Shown here in pieces: positions 56,006-64,000 of a DNA stretch of 64,000 bases. Made by a program: the position numbers and the translations under genes. The stretch is taken from contig JABDAI010000001.1 in assembly GCA_013289195.1 (NCBI GenBank), positions 23,736 to 87,735 of the forward strand. Direction: 5' to 3'. Position 1 is the first letter of the stretch. Every line of letters starts with the position of its first letter. Origin of the DNA: Verrucomicrobiota bacterium. GTDB lineage: Bacteria > Verrucomicrobiota > Verrucomicrobiae > Opitutales > CG1-02-43-26. Below the pieces are notes generated by a model. The model was not told the origin of the DNA. It ran no database searches and worked only from the letters and a program-made list of their open reading frames with translations.

Positions 56006-57913
56006 ATGTTAGATTTTAATAAAACGACTGTAGATTTTTTAATTTGTACTGCATTTGCTGGCTACAATGTTTCTTCCGCCGATAAAGATGATGCAAGCCA
56101 GCAACCATTAACGACTTTCGACTATTGTAAAAAAAGTATTGCTGGGGTTGTTGCTGCAAAATGCTTCATGTATTTTCCACCCGTTATCGCTTCTACGATC
56201 AAATCACTTGTGGATTATAGAATTGATTCTTATTTAGGGCAATTTTCCATAAACGAAGGGCTAGCCAATCTTTTCACACAATTCAAAACATACATAGCTT
56301 TGTCTGAAAATTATCAACTTATTGTCAGTCAATTGCTTAATTTTTTTATTACCCCTTACACTTTGCTTTCAAATACTGGATACGCCGGCCCGATAACATT
56401 TGTTTTAATAGTAGGTTTATTTGTATGGCTTTGTAACAAACAACAAAATGAACAAAAGAAGATGACTGCTATCTTTTTTGGTATTGTTTATGCTGGAATT
56501 ATAAATTTTTGTGATCCTTTTTATACTTATCTATTATTGTTTGGATTTATAAATCATACTTCTGAAAAAAATTGTATAAATGCTAAAAATAAACCTTGTC
56601 TCTTTCAAACTAATTCCGAGCAAACAATTCCTAAAGAACCTGGAAAAGTTTTAGAGAATTCGAATTCTAATTGTATTGAAAAAAAATCTGATAGAAATGA
56701 TTTAGAAAATTTACACAAAAAAATTATGGCGGTCATCGATCATTTGCCATCAAAAGAAGAGGCTATATTAATCGGAGAAGAAATATATAATGAAAAAATT
56801 TTAAATATTCCTGAGGACAGACGATCACCGATGGATAAAGCTTTAAAAGCAATCATTGATTTTAGATGTCAGGACTCTGATTTCAGATCATTGACCGATG
56901 TTTGGTTAAAGGAGACTTTTGACAAACAGACGCGCGATGCACTGGGCTCATTTATTCATTTTCAAAGTGACATTAACAGCTCGATTTCTATCAAATTAAA
57001 TTCAATAAAAAATCCACAGCCTTCCAAGAAGTTTCAGCCGCGCGATTTATCTAAGCCATTTACTCGAGAAGAATTGGAAGAATTCATTACCAACGGCATT
57101 ACGAAAGAAGGATTAATAATTTTTGGTGAAAAAATATATTATGAAAAAATTAGTAAGATATCCAGTGACAAAAGAACTTCCGAGCAGAAGGTGGGAAAAG
57201 CGATTCTAGAGAAGAGAAACAAAGATTTGGAATTTAGATCTTTGACAGATCCTTTTATTGAAGGATTTATCGATAAGCTTTTGTTTAAAAAGATTATTTC
57301 TTTTATTGATCCCAAAAGAGATCTTTCAACCGCAAATTATGAAGGTCTAAATAACATCTTAATGAGTTTTCAAACCAACCCAGATGATAAAAAATTAACT
57401 CTTTTAAAAATTAAAAAATTTTTAGCATTTCGCAATTCAGAGCCTGCGACATTGATCGATTTTTGTTTAAAAATATTTAAAATAAAGATTGAGAATGCTC
57501 TCCCTGAACCTCTTTTAAAAAAAGCTGTACTCGCAATAATAGAGGCTAGAAGCAAAGATAGTATATTCAAATCAGCCATAGATCTTTTCGGAATGGACAA
57601 AGGCGCAGACTTAATATTTCAAAAAATAAATTCTTTTATAAGCCCTCCTGAACCTGAAGTCAATATTCCAAGCAACATAACACTATTTAAGGATATAATT
57701 TTTGGTGGAATTAAACAGTTGTTGCAATTTCCGATGCTCGAAACAGCGGTTCAGGTAGGAATGAACTTTGGAATGGAATATTGTATGGAAAAATCACCAA
57801 GAAATAATGCTATCCAAGCAATATTTGAACTCAGAAACAAAGATGCTAGTTTTCGATCAGCGACAGATCGTCTTTTGGCATGTACTAAAGAAGAATTTGG
57901 ACAAATTCTATAG
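56006..57913 (+). CDS. Membrane protein with four copies of a novel ~70-residue helical repeat (635 aa)
   Basis: Unrecognised. Residues ~45-185 contain several hydrophobic stretches (ASTIKSLV, TFVLIVGLFVWLC, IFFGIVYAGIINF, YLLLFGFI), so the N-terminal third is in the membrane. After a linker come four related blocks at about 250-320, 365-435, 480-548 and 575-635. Each includes A-I-x-x-x-R-x-K/Q-D-x-x-F-R/K-S-x-T/I-D: RCQDSDFRSLTD, RNKDLEFRSLTD, RSKDSIFKSAID, RNKDASFRSATD. The repeat is predicted helical and probably a binding module. It sits in a pseudogene-rich stretch but its own frame is intact. Confidence 0.75.
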   Translation: MLDFNKTTVDFLICTAFAGYNVSSADKDDASQQPLTTFDYCKKSIAGVVAAKCFMYFPPVIASTIKSLVDYRIDSYLGQFSINEGLANLFTQFKTYIALSENYQLIVSQLLNFFITPYTLLSNTGYAGPITFVLIVGLFVWLCNKQQNEQKKMTAIFFGIVYAGIINFCDPFYTYLLLFGFINHTSEKNCINAKNKPCLFQTNSEQTIPKEPGKVLENSNSNCIEKKSDRNDLENLHKKIMAVIDHLPSKEEAILIGEEIYNEKILNIPEDRRSPMDKALKAIIDFRCQDSDFRSLTDVWLKETFDKQTRDALGSFIHFQSDINSSISIKLNSIKNPQPSKKFQPRDLSKPFTREELEEFITNGITKEGLIIFGEKIYYEKISKISSDKRTSEQKVGKAILEKRNKDLEFRSLTDPFIEGFIDKLLFKKIISFIDPKRDLSTANYEGLNNILMSFQTNPDDKKLTLLKIKKFLAFRNSEPATLIDFCLKIFKIKIENALPEPLLKKAVLAIIEARSKDSIFKSAIDLFGMDKGADLIFQKINSFISPPEPEVNIPSNITLFKDIIFGGIKQLLQFPMLETAVQVGMNFGMEYCMEKSPRNNAIQAIFELRNKDASFRSATDRLLACTKEEFGQIL

Positions 57914-58235
57914 GAAAGAATTTACCAAGGTAAGTCTCTCGTGACTTATTTCTCTCTTCAGTTATTTTTGATCCTTATTCAACTAAAATTTTAAAATATG
58001 TGTCAACAATTATATAATAGCTTCACAAGCCATCGTTGCTTGGCGATGCAGGAGAAAGCAGGTATCGTTTTTTTTCAGCAAAACCCCAATTTAATGAGGC
58101 TGCAAAGGGTTTTAATTAATGTCAGCTATATCATTAGGAAGTAAATCAAAGTAACAAATTTCATTGGATTTACAGTTAGAATCGATTGTTTTATAGTATT
58201 CATGTTTTTTATTTTATAATTTAATTAATAATTTT
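57914..58235. other. Non-coding stretch with possible gene remnants
   Basis: About 320 bases without an intact gene. On the minus strand 58107-58205 reads as a short coding-like tail (EYYKTIDSNCKSNEICYFDL LPNDIADIN, stop), and 58036-58100 as another piece in a different frame. These may be parts of one decayed gene, but they are too short to assign. Confidence 0.35.
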
Positions 58236-58424
58236 TTATTTATAATATGTTGTAGCCTTCAACTTTGTATATATTGATTCTGCGAGGAAAATATCTTGTG
58301 CAGCAATAGCGGTTAAATCTGTGATTATTATATCATTAGCATTATAGGTAGGCATTTTTTTTGTAGAATTTCTCCTAGTTCAATAATATGAGTTTTAGGG
58401 TCAACAAGGCCAGCATCGAGGGCA
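58236..58424 (-). pseudogene. Remnant of an ornithine cyclodeaminase/mu-crystallin family gene (C-terminal end)
   Basis: Reads DAGLVDPKTHIIELGEILQKK, then after a frameshift in an eight-A run MPTYNANDIIITDLTAIAAQ DIFLAESIYTKLKA and stop. The GEIL...DIIITDLTAIAAQDIFLA pattern is the C-terminal end of the ornithine cyclodeaminase/mu-crystallin family. The rest of the gene is gone; MITE copy D lies exactly where it breaks off. Confidence 0.6.
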
Positions 58425-58550
58425 TAATACCAAATTTCATTCTAAAATGAACAAAGGTCGCTTGAATTTATGCCAGATAATGACATTCAGATCGAGCAAG
58501 CGCACAGGCGTACCTGAGGTACGTCGAGCACTTGCGAGTGAAGAAGGCTC
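58425..58550. mobile_element. MITE-like repeat, truncated copy D (inverted)
   Basis: It starts TAATACCAAATTTCATTC and continues in reverse orientation through the same core as copies A and B (CGAGCAAGCGCACAGGCGTA). It ends abruptly after GAAGAAGGCTC, without the second terminal repeat. It interrupts the ornithine-cyclodeaminase-like remnant. Confidence 0.7.
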
Positions 58551-58787
58551 GAAAATATGGTTTTAGAAAGGCGAAACTATATCTTTTATTTTGAAGCCCA
58601 AGCATCAAGCAACCATAGAAGCTCTTTTTCAAGCAAGGCCTGATCATCTTGCATAATTGTATATTAAAAAGCCTTTTCCCTCAAGCGCTTCTGACAATTA
58701 TTGAAAACCATGTTATTTGCATTAACTCTTGATAGAGTTATTACAAAATAGCTAGGTCTTGCAAGAACTCAATGTCGACTGCAGAAT

Positions 58788-58826
58788 ACTAAAGTAGGCA
58801 GGCCTAACAGGCCTGCCTACTTTAGT
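58788..58826. terminator. Strong hairpin terminator, 17-bp perfect stem
   Basis: ACTAAAGTAGGCAGGCC (58788-58804) and its exact reverse complement (58810-58826) flank a five-base loop. It lies 15 bp past the stop of the minus-strand gene at 58842-59417. The stem is G+C-rich in the middle; the trailing U tract is weak. Confidence 0.75.
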
Positions 58827-58841
58827 AATATTTTGTTAAGC

Positions 58842-59417
58842 CTACTTAACTGATTTGCTGCCTTCAGCCATGACTCCTAATTCCCACCAAAAGTGTTCTA
58901 ACTGATTTGTGGTTTTAGAAGTAAGTGCAATGGTTCCAGCGTCCCCAATAGATGCCGCCATCCTGAATATGCCGCGCGCCAAGTTACTTACCGTTACGTA
59001 GTCTTTTACAAGTTCGGCTACGGTGTCTTTAGGATCGGTCAAAACGGACTTAGCATCCTGGACTTTGGACATTTCCTGTATATCGGCGACTGTTGTATTG
59101 GCCATAACGCCTAGGGACCGAACTCGTTCTGAAATCTCATAAGAAGCTTCTTGCAAAAACTTGATGGTCAAGTTGTAGAAGTTATGAAACTCATAGAAAT
59201 CTGCACTGACAATATTCGCCGTAAAACCGCGAGTTTTGATACATAAGGCGTCGACTGTTGCCTGTAAGATTTTTAACTGTTTGGCGATTTCGGTTGTATC
59301 TTCTTTGGCAAGTGGAGCCATGAATTTCTTTTCGTAGTCGGGTTGAAACGAGTATGCATTGCTGCAAACCATCGCAGCTCCAATAGTCATTAATGATGTA
59401 AGTAATAATTTGTTCAT
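58842..59417 (-). CDS. Small exported helical protein of unknown function (191 aa)
   Basis: I chose ATG 59415-59417 because it gives a clean signal peptide (MNKLLLTSLMTIGAAMVCSN AYS). A longer frame reaches 59456 with a less signal-like leader. The mature protein is predicted helical with heptad-like hydrophobics (LAKEDTTEIAKQLKILQATV, FYNLTIKFLQEASYEISERV). No family recognised. It is a single gene with its own strong terminator, in a repeat-rich neighbourhood. Confidence 0.7.
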   Translation of the reverse strand: MNKLLLTSLMTIGAAMVCSNAYSFQPDYEKKFMAPLAKEDTTEIAKQLKILQATVDALCIKTRGFTANIVSADFYEFHNFYNLTIKFLQEASYEISERVRSLGVMANTTVADIQEMSKVQDAKSVLTDPKDTVAELVKDYVTVSNLARGIFRMAASIGDAGTIALTSKTTNQLEHFWWELGVMAEGSKSVK

Positions 59418-59693
59418 TTTTGTGGGGAGGGTATTGAGAAGAAATTGAAAAACCATTTTTCAATTTCTAAAATAACTTAACCAATTTTAAATCTAGATTG
59501 CAATATTTTTTTAAGTTCAAAAGTATATTTTTTTGGTTCATATTACACAATACCCTCTATATTCAAAAAATGGATAACATAACCACTAAAAAAATTTCAT
59601 AGGTGCCAACTGGTTTTAACAAACATGAAGGGGTTTATAATAATAAAATCCATAATGAATGCTAAGTCAGAGAGTGAAATGAGGTTGTGAAAT

Positions 59694-59909
59694 TTATTTA
59701 AGCGCAATATCCTTATAAAGAATAAGGTTAATAGATTTAGGAGACGGACGTGTAGAAGGATTTGGAAAATGCTTTTCAATGGCGGTACTGATATTATCTG
59801 AAAGCATTTGCAGGGTTTCGCCTTCTAGGTATATTCGATGAGCATGACATGCAGCTGCATAGCAACCTGTCTGGGATTGTATAACTTCAAATTCAATTGG
59901 TTCTAACAT
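59694..59909 (-). CDS. HicB-like small protein (71 aa)
   Basis: The pattern FEVIQSQTGCYAAACHAHRI YLEGETLQMLSDNISTAIEK HF matches the short HicB-like fold: strand with an x-x-x-G-G/C-Y-x-A loop, a GETLxxLxxNIxxAIxxHF helix, then a final strand NLILYKDIAL. Homologues of this size are often misannotated as a 2-oxoisovalerate dehydrogenase fragment. HicB proteins usually neutralise an adjacent HicA toxin; no HicA gene lies next to this one. Solitary members of the family are known. Confidence 0.65.
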   Translation of the reverse strand: MLEPIEFEVIQSQTGCYAAACHAHRIYLEGETLQMLSDNISTAIEKHFPNPSTRPSPKSINLILYKDIALK

Positions 59910-60031
59910 AGTCTCTAAGAATTATCATAATGCAATTTTAAAAAATGTCAACTGTTAATTTTTTTCTTCATATAATTGACTTTAATTTTTATATATTCAT
60001 CATTAATTTTTGTAAGATTAGTATACTTAAA

Positions 60032-61135
60032 TTATTGATCCAAAACACATTTTATTTCTTCTAAGGAAGTTTGGCCTTTATTAACGAAATCGATTCCAGC
60101 TTCTTCGAGAGTCGTCATTCCTTCTGACTGGGCTTGCGTCTGTAAAGTATATAAAGAAGCATTTTGTGAAATCAGTTGTCTTAATGCGGAGGTTATGGGC
60201 ATAAATTCAAATATACCAGTCCTTCCTAAAAAACCGGTATGATTGCAAGCCGAACACGTTTTGCCTTGGCATATATTGCAAAATTTACGAATGAGGCGTT
60301 GTGCCAATATTCCTTGGATTGAACTCGCAAGCAATGAAGGAGTTAATCCAAGATCGATCAACCGAATAATTGCTGAAGTAGCGTTACTTGTATGAAGGGT
60401 GGTGAAGACAAGGTGGCCTGTCAAACCTGCTTGAATGGCAATTTGAGCTGTTTCTAAGTCGCGGATTTCTCCGACCATAATGACGTCGGGGTCATGTCTC
60501 AGAAATGCTCGAAGAACCTTGGAAAAAGACAGTCCAATGGCATGATTGACTGAAATTTGCGAAATACCGGGAATGATGTATTCTACGGGATCTTCCACTG
60601 TGAGGTATTTTTTTGTAGGGGTGTAAATATCTTGTAAAAGACTGTAAAGCGTAGTGGTTTTTCCGGAACCAGTTGGTCCAGTTACAATAACCATGCCATG
60701 AGGTCTTTTGGCTAGTTTGCGAATGTTCTCAGTTAACATAGGTTCCATGCCTAATTGATTGAAATTCAAATTCAATGACTTAGAATTAAGAATTCTTAGT
60801 ACAAGTGTTTCTGAAAATTTCGCAGGGATAGTGGAAACTCTAAAGTTTAAAAGTTTATCATTTATTTCAAGGGAAATCCTTCCATCTTGGGGTTTATTGC
60901 ATTCAGCGACGTTGAGATTGGCAATCGATTTAATATGTGCGAGTATCCTATTGGATAAGGTTATTGGCATAGAAGGAAGGTTATAAAAAATTCCATATTT
61001 TCGGTAACGAATTTTTAATTCATCAAAAGTAGGTTCAAAATGAATATCTGATGCATTGGCTTCGCTACAATGTTGCAAAGTTTGTCTAACGAAATCTGCA
61101 ATAGAGCTTTTGTTAAGGACCGAGGCGTTTTGCAT
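60032..61135 (-). CDS. GspE/PilB-type secretion or pilus ATPase, short form (367 aa)
   Basis: Type II secretion/type IV pilus assembly ATPase: N2-like region (ASDIHFEPTFDELKIRYR), Walker A VTGPTGSGKTTTLYSLL, Asp box, Walker B DPDVIMVGEIRD, His box GHLVFTTLHT and zinc-binding cysteines CNICQGKTCSACN followed by GRTGIFEF. The N-terminal GspE_N/MshEN domain of full-length PilB/GspE (usually 500-570 aa) is missing, so this is a minimal form. No other secretion gene is nearby. It overlaps the upstream hydrolase by 23 bp. Confidence 0.9.
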   Translation of the reverse strand: MQNASVLNKSSIADFVRQTLQHCSEANASDIHFEPTFDELKIRYRKYGIFYNLPSMPITLSNRILAHIKSIANLNVAECNKPQDGRISLEINDKLLNFRVSTIPAKFSETLVLRILNSKSLNLNFNQLGMEPMLTENIRKLAKRPHGMVIVTGPTGSGKTTTLYSLLQDIYTPTKKYLTVEDPVEYIIPGISQISVNHAIGLSFSKVLRAFLRHDPDVIMVGEIRDLETAQIAIQAGLTGHLVFTTLHTSNATSAIIRLIDLGLTPSLLASSIQGILAQRLIRKFCNICQGKTCSACNHTGFLGRTGIFEFMPITSALRQLISQNASLYTLQTQAQSEGMTTLEEAGIDFVNKGQTSLEEIKCVLDQ

Positions 61136-61919
61136 TATTTTGGTTATTTTGCTTATTATTTAAAAAACTCTTAATACTGGCCTTGATAGCTTCGCAGTGG
61201 ATTAAGCTCCGCTCATCTATAGATTGTTCGGAAGGCGTTTCAAAGGTGAAGTGAAAATGAGGGGTTTTTTGCCGATTAATTAAAAAGAAAGCTTCAGGCC
61301 AATCGTCTCTTTTGTTAATAATATTTTGAAATTCTTCGTTTGTGTGTTTGATAAAACCGTCACTGGCAGGTAGACCTTCGATTTCAGTTGCTAGATTTAG
61401 AGATGAAACTTTCGATACAGCTTGGACGATATCATCGAGAATTTTCATATGTTTCAATGGTAAAATAGAATAGGCATAGAATCCTGGTGTTTCCCAATCT
61501 TCATGGAGACACAAGGAGAGGTCAAAGACAGTATTTTGATATTTTTCAAACCATTTTAGGTGAGCAGCTACTTCTTTTGTTTGAGGTGTTTTATAGTCGC
61601 GGTTTAAATCAAAACCTTCTTTATTTTCTCGTGTACCTTGTTCTAAACCAGTAGGATTTAATATGGGAATAATGATCCAATTTATTGCATCATTAAAATA
61701 AACTTCTTCAAGGAGCTTCAGTATAGCAAAAGATCCTGCAGGTTCATCGCCATGGATTCCTCCAGATATATATATTGTAGGAGCATGAGGGTGGGGGGAT
61801 TTTTTTATGAAGGCAACGATATCGACGGGCTTAGTTTTATAGATATTTTCTATTAAAAAATGATTTTTTGTAGCTTGTTCAAGAAGCTTTTGATGAAGCG
61901 AGTGCAGAGGGCTTTCCAT
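61113..61919 (-). CDS. M14/AstE-aspartoacylase-like zinc hydrolase (268 aa)
   Basis: The zinc-binding pair is in ISGGIHGDEPAGSFAIL (His, Glu), with a later His in LCLHEDWETPGFY. LDLNRDY-like FDLNRDYKTP supplies the substrate-binding Asn-Arg. FETPSEQSID near the C-terminus carries the probable catalytic Glu. The family includes M14 carboxypeptidases and succinylglutamate desuccinylase/aspartoacylase; the sequence fits an M14-type peptidase or amidohydrolase but the substrate is unknown. No signal peptide is present. Confidence 0.82.
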   Translation of the reverse strand: MESPLHSLHQKLLEQATKNHFLIENIYKTKPVDIVAFIKKSPHPHAPTIYISGGIHGDEPAGSFAILKLLEEVYFNDAINWIIIPILNPTGLEQGTRENKEGFDLNRDYKTPQTKEVAAHLKWFEKYQNTVFDLSLCLHEDWETPGFYAYSILPLKHMKILDDIVQAVSKVSSLNLATEIEGLPASDGFIKHTNEEFQNIINKRDDWPEAFFLINRQKTPHFHFTFETPSEQSIDERSLIHCEAIKASIKSFLNNKQNNQNNAKRLGP

Positions 61920-62004
61920 GGTTTAGCGGCTTGATAGGGTTCATTTATTTTTATATTTACTAAAAGGCAAAAAAGCACCTCTTTTTATGCGCTATGTAAT
62001 AAAA

Positions 62005-62036
62005 AAACAATCCTATTATTTAGAATAGGATTGTTT
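62005..62036. terminator. Hairpin terminator after the ankyrin gene
   Basis: AAACAATCCTATT (62005-62017) pairs with AATAGGATTGTTT (62024-62036) around a six-base loop. On the minus strand the stem is followed by a run of T, giving a classical intrinsic terminator for the gene at 62060-62575. Confidence 0.75.
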
Positions 62037-62059
62037 GTGTTCATTTTTTAAAAAACTTT

Positions 62060-62575
62060 TTATTTATTATCCCAGAGGTTTTCTTTGCATTTCCCTGATT
62101 TCACGCATTCCTTAAAATCACGAGACAATAATTCTATAATTGCTGGTTGATCAGTCATCATTGCTTCTTTTAAAGCTTCGAATTTATTGGCTGATGAATC
62201 CGCGTTTTGGTTTAAAAGCATCCTGACTATCACTGTATTACGATTTTTAACGGCTTCTAGTAAAGGTGTAGAACGATTAGGCATGAAATCATTTGGACTT
62301 GCACCATATCCCAAAAGGATTTCCGCGATATTGGTGTTGTTAGCTTTAGCTGCTTCCCACAATAATTGTGATTCACGAAATCTAGCTAAATCTGGATTGT
62401 CTCGTACATAGGAATTAAAATCATCAACTCTATCTTCCTCTATTGCTTTCAATGCTTTTTGAAACATTTCTTGTGTTGCTTCAAATGGACAAGACTCACC
62501 ATCTCTTGCAGAACTTACAGTCGCTGTGACTAAACTTGCAAGAAATAATATTATAGAAACTTTTAATTTATTCAT
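62060..62575 (-). CDS. Exported ankyrin-repeat protein (171 aa)
   Basis: Signal peptide MNKLKVSIILFLASLVTATV precedes a cleavage-like SSA-RD. Ankyrin units are seen at SQLLWEAAKANNTNIAEILL GYGASPND and RSTPLLEAVKNRNTVIVRML LNQNADSS, with one or two degenerate units around them. Cysteines near each end of the mature protein (GESCPFE, KECVKSGKC) could form disulfides after export. No enzymatic part. Binding partner unknown. Confidence 0.83.
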   Translation of the reverse strand: MNKLKVSIILFLASLVTATVSSARDGESCPFEATQEMFQKALKAIEEDRVDDFNSYVRDNPDLARFRESQLLWEAAKANNTNIAEILLGYGASPNDFMPNRSTPLLEAVKNRNTVIVRMLLNQNADSSANKFEALKEAMMTDQPAIIELLSRDFKECVKSGKCKENLWDNK

Positions 62576-62754
62576 AATGTTAATTGTTAATTGTTATTTG
62601 TTGAATGTTGGATTAAATACAACATAATTTAGAGTAATTCACTTCTTTTAGAAAAGCAAAAAAAAAGCATTTTTTTTTTAATAAAACCTTGTACTATTGA
62701 CTTTGGCTGCAAGATAATAATAATGGCATCAATAATTTTAATTCATTTTGCACT

Positions 62755-64000
62755 ATGTCTAAAGTACGCGTCAGGTTTGCACCGAGTCCTACGGGGTTTT
62801 TTCATATTGGGAGTGCCCGCACGGCTCTCTTTAATTGGCTCTATGCTCGTCATACTGGAGGGACTTTTGTTTTACGAATCGAAGATACGGATTTAGCTCG
62901 CAACACCCCAGAATCTCTAGAATGTCTGATGCATGGCATGAAGTGGTTGGGACTTAACTGGGATGAAGGGCCAGAAGTAGGGGGGCCCTATGGTCCTTAT
63001 TTTCAGAGTCAGCGTGGAGATATTTATAAGGAATATTTAGATAAAGTTCTTGCCTCTGGCCATGCGTATGAAAAAGAGGGTGCTATTTGGCTTAAAGTTT
63101 CACCTGAACCGCAGGTAATCAATGATGCTATTCGAGGTAGAATAGAGCGTCGTGAGGATAAAGACTTTGTGATTGCTCGGTCGAATGGCCTGCCTGTCTT
63201 TCATTTTGTTAACGTGGTTGATGACATTGCAATGGAAATAACACATGTTATTCGGGGGGAGGACCATATTTCTAATACGAGTAAGCACATAGAAATTTTT
63301 AGAGCCTTTGATATTGAACCTCCTGTTTATGCGCATATTCCGCTTATTCTAAAATCTACTGGGCCAGGAAAAATGTCCAAGCGCGATCAAGGTTCTTTAG
63401 TGGAAGAATATGAGCGCCGTCATTTTTTGCCAGAAGCTTTGCGTAATTATCTTTGCCTACTAGGGTGGTCTCCAAAAGATGATAGGGAAATTCTTCCCAT
63501 AGAAGAGATTATAGAACTTTTTGATTTGTCGGGCATTAATAAAGCCAATGCTCGGTTTGATGAAAAGAAGTTGGATCATATCAATGCTGAGTATATTCGC
63601 AAACTTTCAATTGACGATTTAGCTTCATTGGCTCGTCCTCTTCTTATTGAAGCGGGTCTTCTTACTGAAAAGGATGGCGATGATTATTTGAAAGAAGTAC
63701 TGACTATTTCACAAGAAAAGATGCGGTCTATCGAAAATCTACCTGAGTTTTTGGGATATTTTTTTAAAGACGATTACTCAATCAATGAAGCTGCCATGGA
63801 GAAAATTCTGAAGCAGGGTAAGCCTCAAAGACGTTTGCAGGAAATTCTTCATGCATTAGGAGACCAGGAAGATTTTTCTGAAAGTGCTTTAGAAGCCATG
63901 GTTAAAGACCTTTGTGCTCAAAATAATGTAAGTCCTAAAGACTATATTATGCCTACGCGGTTAGCCGTTTCTGGACAAGATGTAGGGCCTGCCTTTTATA
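62755..64000 (+). CDS. gltX: Glutamyl-tRNA synthetase, 5' part (continues past window)
   Basis: Charges tRNA-Glu with glutamate. The open frame from ATG 62755 runs to the window edge. The HIGH motif is [19 protein letters not shown], the catalytic IEDTDLAR follows, and [10 protein letters not shown] is the KMSKS loop. [18 protein letters not shown] and [13 protein letters not shown] complete a discriminating or non-discriminating class I GluRS. About 415 residues are visible of the usual 470-510. Confidence 0.96.
   Translation, partial: MSKVRVRFAPSPTGFFHIGSARTALFNWLYARHTGGTFVLRIEDTDLARNTPESLECLMHGMKWLGLNWDEGPEVGGPYGPYFQSQRGDIYKEYLDKVLASGHAYEKEGAIWLKVSPEPQVINDAIRGRIERREDKDFVIARSNGLPVFHFVNVVDDIAMEITHVIRGEDHISNTSKHIEIFRAFDIEPPVYAHIPLILKSTGPGKMSKRDQGSLVEEYERRHFLPEALRNYLCLLGWSPKDDREILPIEEIIELFDLSGINKANARFDEKKLDHINAEYIRKLSIDDLASLARPLLIEAGLLTEKDGDDYLKEVLTISQEKMRSIENLPEFLGYFFKDDYSINEAAMEKILKQGKPQRRLQEILHALGDQEDFSESALEAMVKDLCAQNNVSPKDYIMPTRLAVSGQDVGPAFY

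Noticed and set aside
57960..58130. Possible small structured RNA (tmRNA, SRP or riboswitch)
   Set aside because: No conserved SRP, tmRNA or riboswitch core could be found; the sequence looks like decayed coding DNA.

Overview
The window is A+T-rich, gene-dense bacterial chromosome with several patches of decaying sequence. It combines housekeeping operons, three tRNA genes, a degraded insertion sequence, a small-repeat family and several lineage-specific paralogue families. The gene set includes adjacent RNase HII and HIII, Rho with a long disordered N-terminus, sigma-54, a Ser/Thr kinase, Etr1p/MECR-type enoyl reductases, C25 (gingipain-type) proteases, ankyrin and leucine-rich-repeat proteins, FG-GAP repeats and a GspE-type secretion ATPase. 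This fits a Gram-negative, possibly host-associated bacterium; I would guess the PVC group (Verrucomicrobiota, Opitutae/Puniceicoccales-like), but there is no rRNA here to prove it.

Layout. 1-2.1 kb: tandem copies of a leucine-rich-repeat gene. 2.4-5.2 kb: two zinc peptidases, then a 160-bp palindrome. 5.6-15 kb: first member of a large helical family with a HicA-like C-terminus, an enoyl reductase, a small exported protein, an AAA/DUF4143 ATPase with an apparent leader peptide, and a 1398-aa exported lipase/NB-ARC/TPR fusion. 15.1-19.3 kb: thyA-folA-gph-recD2 operon, leftward. 19.6-23.9 kb: two tandem exported C25-protease/ankyrin genes, the second ended by a MITE-like repeat. 24.2-33.7 kb: infA and pulA rightward, facing a leftward run (kinase, rpoN, coaE, rho, rnhC, rnhB). 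34-37.6 kb: two more HicA-tailed paralogues. 37.7-43 kb: ABC-F ATPase, tRNA-Ser, MITE fragments, a fic remnant, a tail-anchored protein and an internally deleted IS982 element. 43-47 kb: second enoyl reductase, SNF2 ATPase and a small orphan. 47.2-53 kb: tRNA-Phe, tRNA-Leu, FG-GAP protein, SUKH and GH3 pair, membrane protein and tyrosine recombinase. 52.7-55.2 kb: comM-nadD-rsfS, leftward. 55.2-59.4 kb: pseudogene-rich stretch around a four-repeat membrane protein. 59.7-64 kb: HicB-like protein, GspE-like ATPase, M14/AstE-like hydrolase, ankyrin protein and the 5' part of gltX.

Nucleotide and coenzyme supply (thyA, folA, nadD, coaE), translation (infA, gltX, rsfS, tRNAs), RNA/DNA maintenance (rho, rnhB, rnhC, recD2, xer, SNF2) and gene regulation (rpoN, Ser/Thr kinase) form the core. 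The accessory part is dominated by exported or membrane-anchored proteins with interaction repeats (LRR, ankyrin, TPR, FG-GAP), the kind of inventory seen in bacteria that engage host cells. The strongest candidates for something new are the three-member HicA-tailed family, the exported lipase/NB-ARC/TPR protein, the C25-ankyrin pair, and the leader-peptide/palindrome arrangement in front of the DUF4143 ATPase.
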